A DNA stretch of 15,097 bases from Falciphora oryzae (Eukaryota > Ascomycota > Sordariomycetes > Magnaporthales > Magnaporthaceae): positions 1,800 to 16,896 of the forward strand of contig JNVV01000114.1 in NCBI GenBank assembly GCA_000733355.1, given 5' to 3'. Each line of letters begins with the position of its first letter. The first letter of the stretch is position 1. The position numbers and the translations under genes were made by a program. Below, one piece after another: positions 7,957-15,097 of the stretch. A model generated the notes under the pieces. That model did not search any database, was not told where the DNA came from, and worked only from the letters and a program-made list of their open reading frames with translations.

Positions 7957-8650
7957 CTGAAAAGGGACGGTCGGTAAATGGATAAAAGAAAGGGCCGGTC
8001 GATAGAGACAGAAAAAAGAGAGGCAGATAGATAGAAAAAGGGCCGGATAGCGGATAAATAGAAAAGAGTGTGGCAGATGAATGGAAGAAAGGGGTGGTGG
8101 GTAGATAGATAGAAGGAGGAGCCGGTCGGCAGATAGATAGAAAAAAGCATGGTAGATAGAGAGATAGAGAAAAGCGGAGTAGACAGACAGATAGAAAAAG
8201 ACCTGTTAACAAATAGATAGAAAAAAGAGCGTAGTTGTTGGTAGGAGTATGTACTCCTGTGGGCTCGGAGCTCTCCAAAAGAGGTGAACAATGATCCTTT
8301 ATATCAGAGGATCAATCTATTCTTGTGCACGAAGAGGAAAGGAATCTATCTGCCAGAGAGGGAGCAGAAGGGAGGCTATATATACACGATCCAGATCACC
8401 AAAGGGGCCTTCCCCTGCTCCCAGCCTCCGCGGGCTTGCGGGTCCTCGGATCCCGTGATCAGAGATCACGGGACCGGAGGATCCGACTCTCTCTGGGCTC
8501 TGCCGATTGCCTGCACAGGCCAGTGCAATCCAACAGTAGTAAACAAATAAAACAAGGGGCCGGTTGGTAGCCAAATAGAAAAAGCGTGGTAAGCAGATAG
8601 AAGAAGGGGCCGGGTGGTAGGCAGGTAGAAAAAAGTGTAGTAGATAAATA
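7957..8650. repeat. Degenerate ~25 bp minisatellite, split by a solo LTR
   Basis: About fourteen units of 22-28 bases, with the pattern GAAAAAGGGCCGGTCGGTAG followed by ATAGATA, run from 7957 to 8230 and again from 8551 to 8650. Units alternate between a GGCCGGT-bearing form and an AGCGTGGT-bearing form, suggesting a dimer of about 50 bases as the ancestral period. The gap between the two parts is exactly the solo LTR. Read on the minus strand, the array yields long open low-complexity frames of F-S-I-Y-L-P-T type, which are by-products. Confidence 0.75.
8236..8535. mobile_element. Solo LTR, 300 bp, probably Ty1/copia type
   Basis: Starts TGTTGG (8236) and ends CCAACA (8535), a perfect 6 bp inverted terminal repeat of TG...CA form. 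It is flanked by identical 5 bp sequences GTAGT (8231-8235 and 8536-8540), a perfect target duplication. Inside are a TATA-like TATATATAC at 8377-8385 and several palindromes: AGGAGTATGTACTCCT near the start, GATCCT...AGGATC, and TCCCGTGATC-AGA-GATCACGGGA. The start TGTTGG plus a palindromic block resembles copia-type LTRs; that assignment is weak without internal sequence. No polyprotein follows, so recombination between two LTRs probably removed the element. Confidence 0.88.
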
Positions 8651-9001
8651 ATCCGTCTTTCGAAACGCCCTATTTTAATGAGGCAGTAGCCCGTGCCGTA
8701 GCGGTGCCGTAGCGGTGTCAGGATAGGTGCAGGGACCTGTCATCTGCCCCTTACCTACGAAATATTGATGCCTTGATCAACGTCCGTTTGTTAAAATATC
8801 CTTCCGTCCCAATGTCCTTATATCCCAGTCCGGGTATGTTCCAATGTTCTAATGTCCCGTTTAGTTTGCAGATCCTCCTATGCCTATCCGTTTCTAATAA
8901 CCGAGCAAATAAAGGAAAGCCAGCAGGATCCTTTCAGTGTTTGTTTGTAGTTAACGCGCAATTTAAAACGATCGCTGAACGAGAAAAGAAAACCATCGCC
9001 G

Positions 9002-9004
<3 letters not shown>
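8651..9004. other. Noncoding stretch with short direct repeats
   Basis: No gene seen. Two tandem copies of an 11 base GTGCCGTAGCG word lie near 8690-8715, and CCAATGTCC/CCAATGTTC words recur between 8800 and 8860. The plus-strand frame at 8773-9066 ends in poly-lysine from the adjoining A tract and is not credible as a gene. Confidence 0.4.
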
Positions 9005-9036
<32 letters not shown>

Positions 9037-9060
9037 AAAAAGAAAAAGAAAAAAGTAGAA
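9005..9060 (+). repeat. A30 homopolymer plus A-rich purine tract
   Basis: Thirty consecutive A residues (9005-9034) are followed by GAAAAAAGAAAAAGAAAAAAG-like sequence. This could be the poly(A) end of a retroposed sequence or simple slippage. No start or target duplication for a retroposon was found. Confidence 0.7.
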
Positions 9061-9805
9061 AAGTAAAAAAGATATATAGATTTATTTACCCTGTTCGACC
9101 TCTATAGGCCATAGGGAGTATCTTTTGTTCGAGGTAGCTAGTAGGATACAAACCGTGCCTCCGATCCGACAGATCGTTAAATAAGGCCGGGTGAAACTCT
9201 CCTATTAACAACTTCGCTGCGAGTCCGCTTCGTGTGCTAGTTCCTTGTAACTATCTAAGAACATTAGTAATCAAACAAGCACGAACACGAGCGTGCCTAT
9301 TAACGAGGTCCAAATCCAGTGGGTTCCACTCCATCCAAGCCGGGGCTCGCTAGCTAGCCCCTTGTCTCCTGCATAGAGCCCGCCGCCTCGTCGCGGCGTA
9401 CCCTTTGTTCCCTTCGTTGAATGCTATCTTCTGTCCGTCCCACTCTGTTATCAGGCGTTATCTCTTTTATCGGAATTGGTATCTTCGGTTTAACCTCGCT
9501 TCGATATCGGTGCAGCTTATCCCGGTGGACCAGTCCGGTTTATCCTCGTGCTTGTTTGTTCTTTTGTTTCCCACGTGCACGCACGCCTTCTAGGTGACCA
9601 ATCTAGGGGTGCGGGCACGGTTCGGGGAAGAGACCCCGTAATGCAAGCCTAACGAGTGGCTTTTTCCTTCGATGCGGGTTTGTGGGTTCGTCGATAGTTG
9701 ATAAGGGTTGTTGTCTGTGGGGCTTCCTTTGTGGGTTCGTCACGTGGGAAAGTAAAAAAGATATAAAGAAAAAAAGTAAAAAAGGGCCCGTTACTATCAA
9801 GTCTG
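9061..9805. other. Noncoding stretch bounded by a repeated 14 bp word
   Basis: GTAAAAAAGATATA occurs at 9063-9076 and again at 9752-9765, and GTGGGTTCGTC occurs twice near 9690-9740. The interval ends in a purine-rich run (9766-9785). No protein was recognised. It may be the terminal or untranslated part of the damaged retroelement to its right, but no paired LTR is present in the window. Confidence 0.35.
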
Positions 9806-11195
9806 TTAACTCCTTGCTGCTTCCAAGTTTGCCACCCTTTTTTTCAATCCGTTTATTTCCGAGGTGGCCACGAAAGCGGTTGTTAGCCGCTTACGCTGCC
9901 TGTCGAGTTTTCGCTCCACGGCCCTTCCGATATCCTCCATGATTTGGTCGTAGATCGGGTTGCCGGTTTTGGGTTTTTTGCTGCTATTGGGTCTGGCGGC
10001 CAAGTCCCCGATTCGTTTTTTTAATTAGGAAGCGTCCGTTTATAATCGCTTATCGCAAGGAGTCCCGCTTTTCGAGGACGAGTTCGTTCGAATACCATTT
10101 CGCTCGGTTTATTTGCTCCCACTTTGTACGACAGATGAGATACTAAAGGATTGTCTTTGCCGTGCGCCATGCGCTTTTTTTAGCCCCCAGCCGCACGATC
10201 ACGTATATCTCCATCAGCTTAGTGACATTGGCTTTGTACAATGTTTCGGTGACTGCGGTTATTGGTGTGTCGCCTTTTAGATCCGCAAGCGCTTTGTCGA
10301 AATCCTATAGGGTGTCGTGCTTTAAAGCGTCCGAACCCACTCTATCTCTTAGTTGCGTAAGCTAGTAGTATGCAGATAAGTTTTTGGCTATACGGGTGAT
10401 AGTTTTTTTCCATATCTTTTCGGCCCAATTGATAAGTTTCTGGTGTAGGTCCTCCGATAGACCGATTTTTATGTCGGCTATCTTTGCATCGTTGAGTTTC
10501 TATGCGTCGTTGGGAAAGTTGTCGGCTTTAACGTTTTTTAGGTTGAATTAAAAGCCCTGATAGTTAAGGTTGCCGACGTCTACCCGCTCGCTACCTGACC
10601 CGCCTTTTTTGTTATTCTATTTTTGTTTAACTACATCGGCCAACGGACAAACCAAATTTATCCTTTGCTTGGGCCGATTGGCAACAGGGTCCACAGCCTT
10701 CGGATCTCTCCTTAGCACTGCCGCTATCCACTAGCCGGTGTCATTTCCGAAAATGGTTTCGAAATTACGGACCAGGACGGACTGCTTAAGCGCTGCCGCT
10801 ATGCCTACGTCTCCCAGTCTTTTTGCGAGAAGCTTTATGCTTTTATTTTTATCGACGATTGCTTTTGCGGCCAGAACTTTAGTATGCAATTCGACCTAAA
10901 GAATGCGGTTTATAGATGGCACCTATTGCTATTTGTTTTTGTTTGTGATCGAGGCTGTTGCCGCCTGATATTTGGTTGCTTTTTCGGTGTTATTATTGGC
11001 TCCCTGGAGTGCTTTGACCAGTTCCTCGATGTCGGCTGCTTTTATTAGGTTCGTCCAACCTTTATGGTATAACATTCCTAGCTTTCGCGAGAATTTGTAC
11101 TCCGTAACCATCATTTTCCAGTATGGTTTGTTGGCCGGCTAATAGAAGAAAGCTACCGAAGCCAATGCCTCGATATCCTTAGCGGTACAAACCAT
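9806..11195 (-). pseudogene. Unrecognised gene with RIP-type stops, head-to-head with gypsy pol
   Basis: One minus-strand frame from ATG 11193-11195 (MVCTAKDIEALASVAFFY) runs to ~10022. Near the T7 run at 10016-10022 (A7 on the coding strand) it changes frame, and ends with TAA at 9806-9808, about 460 codons in all. It holds twelve in-frame stops (10 TAG, 2 TAA, no TGA), for example at 11139, 10929, 10896, 10731, 10548, 10362 and 10050. Several stops sit where tryptophan would fit. The predicted product is soluble and Lys/Ala/Asn-rich. Blocks include GWTNLIKAADIEELVKALQG, AKRLGDVGIAAALKQSVLVR and SAYY-stop-LTQLRDRVGSDAL. It ends in a charged coiled-coil-like tail (RAVERKLDRQRKRL, INGLKKRVANLEAARS). 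No CCHC knuckle or known domain is seen. A Gag-like or accessory retroelement protein in antisense orientation is possible but unproven. The homogeneous frame and an ATG two bases from the pol frame make coincidence unlikely. Confidence 0.5.
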
Positions 11196-11196
11196 T

Positions 11197-13632
11197 TTGC
11201 TAGCCGTAAAATCCCTTCGGGAAAACATGAAAACGACCGAACCTGCGGTTATCGCCGCCATTAAATACGGGCACGGTATTCCTTCCCCTGAGGAAGTGAC
11301 CAAAGCGGACTCCGACGGCCTCGAATCGGTGCCACAGGAGTTTAGGGAATTTCTCCCTATTATGACGGAAGCGGCTGCTACCCGTTTTCCCGATCATCAG
11401 CCTTGGGACCACGAAATTCACCTTAAAGAAGGAGCTCAATTAACCCATGGCCCCTTGTACCTAATAAGCTAAAGGGAATTGGATGTCCTAAAGCCGTGGC
11501 TGGAAAAGCAGGTACGAATCGGTCGGGCCAGGCCATACAAAACTGCTAACAGTTCGCCCCTTATGTTCGCAAAAAAGAAAAACCCCCTCGATCTTTTAAA
11601 GGTGGTGGTCGACTACAGGGACGTAAACGCCAAAACGATTCCGATTCGGTGCCCTATCCTGCTTATTACGGAACTCCAAAATCGACTTCGAAATGCCAAA
11701 TGGATAACGAAAGTCGACCTCAAAACCGGGTTCAACCTAATTCGGATAAAAAAAGGGCACGAATAGCTTACGGCCTTCCGTTGCAAATACGGCGTCTTCG
11801 AATTCACGGTTATACCTATAGGCCTTATCAACGCCCCCGCTACCTTTCAAAGCATAATGAACTATATTTTTATGGACCTTATCGATGCCGGGCCCCTCGT
11901 GTATTTGGATAACCTCCTAATATACGCAAAAACCAAGGAACAACACGATAGTTTGGTAAAGGAGGTGCTTCGCCGCTTTACCAAACACAACCTAGCCGTA
12001 GCCCCTCGCAAATGCGTTTAAGGGGTACACGAAATCGAGTTCCTTGGTCACATAATAGGACCCGAGGGCATCGCAATATCCAAGGACAAAGTTGATATTA
12101 TCATCCAATGGAAGGCCCCCAACTGCCTTAAGGACTCCCAATCGTTCGTCGGCTTTGCTAACTTTTATAAGAGGTTTATTAAAGGGTTTTCAGGAATCGT
12201 TAAGCCTATAACAACGGCCAACGCCCTGCCCAAAAGCTAATAGCGATGGACCTCCGAAATGGAACAGGCCTTCGAAGCCCTTAAAGTCGCTTTCGTTTCG
12301 CCTCCGATACTCCGGCATTTCGATCCGTTTCTCCCAGCGCAAATCGAAGTAAACGCCTCGGACTTTGCCCTTAAAAGGGTATTATCCCAAAGGGACCCCG
12401 AAACTAATAAACTGCACCCCGTTGCCTTCCATTTACGCAAAATGTCGCCCGCCGAAATCAACTATAAAATCCATAATAAGGAACTTTTGGCGGTCGTCGA
12501 CTGTTTTGCTAGGTGGAGGCATTACCTCAAAAGGGCAAAACACCGGATAAAGGTTTATACGGATTACCGGAACCTCGAATATTTCCTGACGGCCAAAGTC
12601 CTTAATCGAAAGCAAACCAGATAGGCACAACAGCTGGCTGGTTATTGGTTTATAATCAACTACCGGCCAGGAAAGCAAAATAAAAAGGCCGATATGCTAT
12701 CGAAATTACCCTAGCACAAGCCTAAAAAAGAGGGGAGTAAAGATCAGCCGATTACGACGATCCTGCAAAAAAAAACACTTCCCAGCAAAAATTTCAGCCC
12801 GGAAGGACAAGGAGATAACCCTATGGAAAAAGCTTTGCCGCAAAAAGCACCTTCTTTCCTCCTATCCCCAAGCCGGCTTTGCAGTATTCCTGTCCTTAAA
12901 TGGGCTACAGAATTTACTAACAAAGTTAAGCAAGCTGGTATATCGGATCCCAAATACCAGGGTCGCCTCCAAAAGCCCGAAAAGGGTAAAGAAGTTAAGG
13001 ATAGCCTCCTTTATTATAAGGAAAGATTGTGGGTGCCAACGGAGGCCCTGCAAAAGGAAGTCCTCGAATCCGAACATAATACAAAAGTCGCTGGACATAT
13101 GGGTATGGATAAAACCCTCGAGTTAATTACTCAGCACTTTTGGTAGCCCAATATCGAGGCAAAAGTCCGGGAATACGTAAGGGGATGCCTGGAGTGCCAA
13201 CGCAATAAGGCCCCAAAGCACGCCCCCTTTAAACCCCTACAACCTATAAAGCTGCATTACCAGCCCTGGAAAACGGTGGCCATGGACTTCATCACGGATC
13301 TCCCTTCAAGCGATGGGTGCGATTCGATTTAGGTAATGGTAAACCCCTTTACCAAGATGGCGCATTTCGTCCCCCTCAAAGTCGAAGGTAAAAAGTCGGA
13401 TGATCTTATCCGCATTTTCGCCAAAGAATATTAGCGACTGCACGGTGTGCCCCTGGATATTATCTCTGATAGAAATTCCAGATTTACGAGCCACTTGTGG
13501 AAAGATTTCCTCCGTCTGGTAGGCATAAAGCCAAGAATGAGCACTGCCTTCCATCCCCAGACGGATGGGCAAACCGAAAGGCTTAACCAAAGCCTGGAAG
13601 CTTACCTTAGGCCCTTCGTAAAGAGGCTCTTC
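11197..13632 (+). pseudogene. Ty3/gypsy polyprotein: RT, RNase H and integrase, stop-ridden and truncated
   Basis: A single plus-strand frame without frameshift, broken by ten stops: TAA at 11470, 12019, 12238; TAG at 11764, 12241, 12622, 12712, 13144, 13330, 13432. RT blocks: PWDHEIHLKEGA, VVDYRDVNAKTI, WITKVDLKTGFNLIRI (first Asp) and LVYLDNLLIYAKT at 11896-11934, where the usual YLDD is YLDN. FLGHIIGPEGI and the thumb-like FYKRFI follow. RNase H: NASDFAL, NKELLAVV, INYRPGKQNKKAD. Integrase: HHCC finger around 13070-13200 (GHMGMDKT ... CLECQRNK); DD35E residues at GAC 13285, GAT 13468 and GAA 13576, the last two separated by 35 residues, all kept. Five TAGs replace expected tryptophans, as in GHE-stop-LTAF and FW-stop-PNI. 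Gag and protease are missing on the left, where a divergent gene begins, and the integrase C-terminus is lost near 13620-13635. Order RT-RH-IN places it in Ty3/gypsy (Metaviridae). Inactive. Confidence 0.93.
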
Positions 13633-13781
13633 CCGGGCACGCACCCTTTTTGCTCCCACACGCACTCTGCCCCACTTTTGGCCCGTGCAGCGCCTGTGCG
13701 TTCCGGTTTCGCAGCCCACGTAATTTTGCCTGCAGATTGAACTTGGTGCCATTTTTGATCCATTTTTCAACAATTACTCCT

Positions 13782-14567
13782 ATGAACGAAGTGATTACGA
13801 TCTCGAGCGACGACGAGGCCGGGCCGGACGAGGCTGGGCCGGCCTCCGACGAGGCTGCAGCCCTCCCAACGGACTGGGACGGCCTCCCCTGGACCGCTAA
13901 CCCCGTGGGGGTCCTTTCAACCCTTTACCCTACCTACGAGGCCCTTATACAAGCCATGAGCGCCTACCTCGATAGCGAGGGGATCCACGTAACAACCATG
14001 CGATCGCAATCTGACCCCCAAGGCCTTAAAAAGCTCGAGGCCAGGTGCCTTTTCCAGCTACGACCGCGGGCCTCGCGGGCCCTCCGTTTGCGCACAAGCA
14101 CCTCCCAAATATCCAACTGCACCTACGGCTTTATCCTGCAACGCCTTGAGGCTAACGGAGGTCTTTGGAGCGCCAGAATGACGAGTTCTACCCACCAAGG
14201 CCACGGCCGCCTCCCTCTCAACGCAGTAGGGCCCTCTGTTCGCCAACAGGCCTCGGCCCTTACAGACAGGCACTGGAGGTTCCTACGCCCTTTATTCGAG
14301 GACTCTACCGTCCGCACGCGATCGATACTCGACCTCTGCCGGGCCCGTTTTCCTACCGTGCCCTGGAACCTACCAGCGCTATACAGATACAGGGCGGCTT
14401 ACAGGAAGGTGGAGGTTGACGGATACAAGCTTGCCGCGGCTTTGGTGCGGGCGTTGGATCACCCGGAGGTCGTGTTTAAAGCCTTCAACCCACCCGATTT
14501 CCTTCTGCGAGACTGGGATCGGCTCTGCCGATACCCCAACACTCCAAGCCAACGGTGGCCGGAGTAA
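13782..14567 (+). CDS. MULE-transposase-like N-terminal protein (FAR1/GCM1-type zinc domain), truncated
   Basis: An undamaged frame of 261 codons. An acidic start (NEVITISSDDEAG, with short DEAGP repeats) resembles the N-termini of fungal Mutator-like transposases. Residues ~46-75 (YPTYEALIQAMSAYLDSEGI, then VTTMRS) match the helix and strand that open the FAR1/WRKY-GCM1 DNA-binding domain. Candidate zinc ligands are Cys in ARCLF, Cys in SNCTYGF, and His in THQGH where HNH is usual. A helical region with TRSILDLCRARFP follows, as in the stretch between the zinc domain and the DDE core. The DDE catalytic domain is absent: at ~14500-14550 the sequence changes to LINE-like coding in another frame. 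The ATG at 13782 was chosen because upstream codons 13650-13781 look untranslated. It abuts the gypsy integrase, and its lack of stops suggests it arrived after that element was mutated. Could be a fragment of a nested element. Confidence 0.5.
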   Translation: MNEVITISSDDEAGPDEAGPASDEAAALPTDWDGLPWTANPVGVLSTLYPTYEALIQAMSAYLDSEGIHVTTMRSQSDPQGLKKLEARCLFQLRPRASRALRLRTSTSQISNCTYGFILQRLEANGGLWSARMTSSTHQGHGRLPLNAVGPSVRQQASALTDRHWRFLRPLFEDSTVRTRSILDLCRARFPTVPWNLPALYRYRAAYRKVEVDGYKLAAALVRALDHPEVVFKAFNPPDFLLRDWDRLCRYPNTPSQRWPE

Positions 14568-14986
14568 AGGCTTTAGCCCGGAAGATGGCCCGGGACGCCC
14601 GAAACACCTGGTTCGAAAACAGCCTCCCGGACCGGTATAAGGCTATAGGCCTCCCGCCGGTACCACGGCCCGCACCCGAAGCTTTACAGCTACACCGGAA
14701 GGTGTTACAGCGGCTAATAGCCGCACGTACAGGGCACGGGGATTTCGACTGGTACCACCGAAAGTACCAGCACGAAAACGATAACCCGTGCCGTTGCGGA
14801 AGAAACAAGTCCCCCTCCCACCCTGTATATTGCAGGCTGGCCAAGGCGGCAGAAGACAAGTGGCCTACAACGGACCCCTCCCCGGCTTTTGATAGGCCCG
14901 GATATTGGAAACGGCTATTGCAAAAGCCTTTCCTTTTTGCTTCGTTCGTTGAAGCTACTAACTACTACACTATCGCTGGGCGGTAG
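14555..14986 (+). pseudogene. C-terminal tail of a LINE polyprotein (fungal, Tad/I-like)
   Basis: An open frame of 143 codons ending with TAG at 14984-14986. It starts inside the end of the MULE-like frame, and has no start codon of its own except GTG. Blocks: VAGVKALARKMARDARNTWF (helix after RNase H), PDRYKAIGL, LQRLIAARTGHGDFDWYHRK, and a zinc-knuckle-like C-x-C-x7-H-x3-C in CRCGRNKSPSHPVYC, then FLFASFVEATNYYTI at the end. The GHGDF-x2-YH and CxCG...H...C pattern is typical of the C-termini of fungal non-LTR polyproteins after the RNase H domain. RT and endonuclease are missing, as expected for a 5'-truncated LINE copy, or for a fusion made when it landed in the MULE. No stop within it. 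Confidence 0.65.
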
Positions 14987-15097
14987 TAACAGGGCTTAAA
15001 TAGCCCGCATATAACCTATTTTCCTTTTCCTTTTCCCTTTACATTTTCCACTTTTCCTTTGTACTATTAGGATTAACAGTAGGCTCGTTAGTCCCCC
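14987..15097. other. Noncoding tail after the LINE fragment
   Basis: A hairpin GGGCT-TAAAT-AGCCC lies near 14993-15007. A pyrimidine-rich run of TTTTCC repeats follows (15020-15060). This could be the LINE 3' untranslated region, but no poly(A) or target duplication is visible before the window ends. Confidence 0.35.

Noticed and set aside
7563..8291. Long minus-strand open frame (242 codons)
   Set aside because: It is the minisatellite and part of the LTR read backwards; the translation is a low-complexity F/S/I/Y/L/P repeat with no domain.
9092..9287. Possible LTR with TGTTCG...CGAACA ends
   Set aside because: No matching target duplication, no second copy in the window and no primer binding site next to it; six matching bases can occur by chance.
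11197..13632. TAG read as tryptophan (alternative code)
   Set aside because: Many TGG Trp codons remain in the same frame, TAA stops also occur, and the active-site Asp is mutated; RIP explains all of these.
14485..14859. Minus-strand 124-codon frame opposite the LINE tail
   Set aside because: It is the antisense of a well-supported LINE-like frame; the translation is Arg/Ser/Cys-rich without motif.
1..15097. tRNA genes, rRNA genes or CRISPR arrays
   Set aside because: No cloverleaf with proper A and B boxes, no rRNA-like blocks and no evenly spaced repeat-spacer pattern was seen by eye.

Overview
The window reads as repeat-rich accessory DNA of a filamentous ascomycete (Pezizomycotina). 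The grounds are a fungal small secreted cysteine-rich protein, fragments of fungal DUF7708/STAND-type, AAA-ATPase (DUF7025-like) and Argonaute proteins, a Ty3/gypsy polymerase of fungal type, GT-AG intron signals with CTAAC branch sites, and in-frame stops that look like repeat-induced point mutation (RIP). Only one complete, plausible host gene was found; nearly everything else is a relic or a mobile element.

Layout. Positions 1-1277: no recognisable gene. 1278-2235 (-): decayed multi-pass membrane protein gene. 2236-3400: gene-free. 3404-3732 (+): TATA box and an intact 64-residue secreted protein with six cysteines, a candidate effector, followed by a possible intron in the 3' untranslated region. 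4091-6350 (-): a broken DUF7708 + STAND/NACHT-like gene. A ~471 bp TA-flanked inverted-repeat element (4126-4596) is inserted in its 3' end, and a 229 bp PIF/Harbinger-type MITE with TTA duplications (6429-6657) sits just upstream of it. 7015-7756 (+): the N-terminal part of a fungal AAA-type protein runs directly into the last ~70 codons of an Argonaute gene. 7957-8650: a ~25 bp minisatellite split by a 300 bp solo LTR (8236-8535) with a perfect 5 bp duplication. 8651-9800: noncoding, with an A30 tract.

9806-13632 is a large RIP-damaged block. An unrecognised gene on the minus strand (9806-11195) stands head-to-head with a 5'-truncated Ty3/gypsy polyprotein on the plus strand (RT, RNase H, integrase; 11197-13632). 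These two carry 22 in-frame stops, all TAG or TAA and none TGA. The polymerase has no frameshift over 2.4 kb, and its RT active site reads YLDN instead of YLDD. The integrase is cut off near 13620-13635. There an undamaged MULE-like N-terminal reading frame begins (13782-14567), which in turn runs into the C-terminal tail of a LINE polyprotein (14555-14986).

The genes do not form a pathway. The picture is a nested transposon graveyard in which pieces of an NLR-like gene and an RNA-silencing gene have been stranded, with one small secreted-protein gene still intact. All identifications rest on recalled family patterns, not on database searches.
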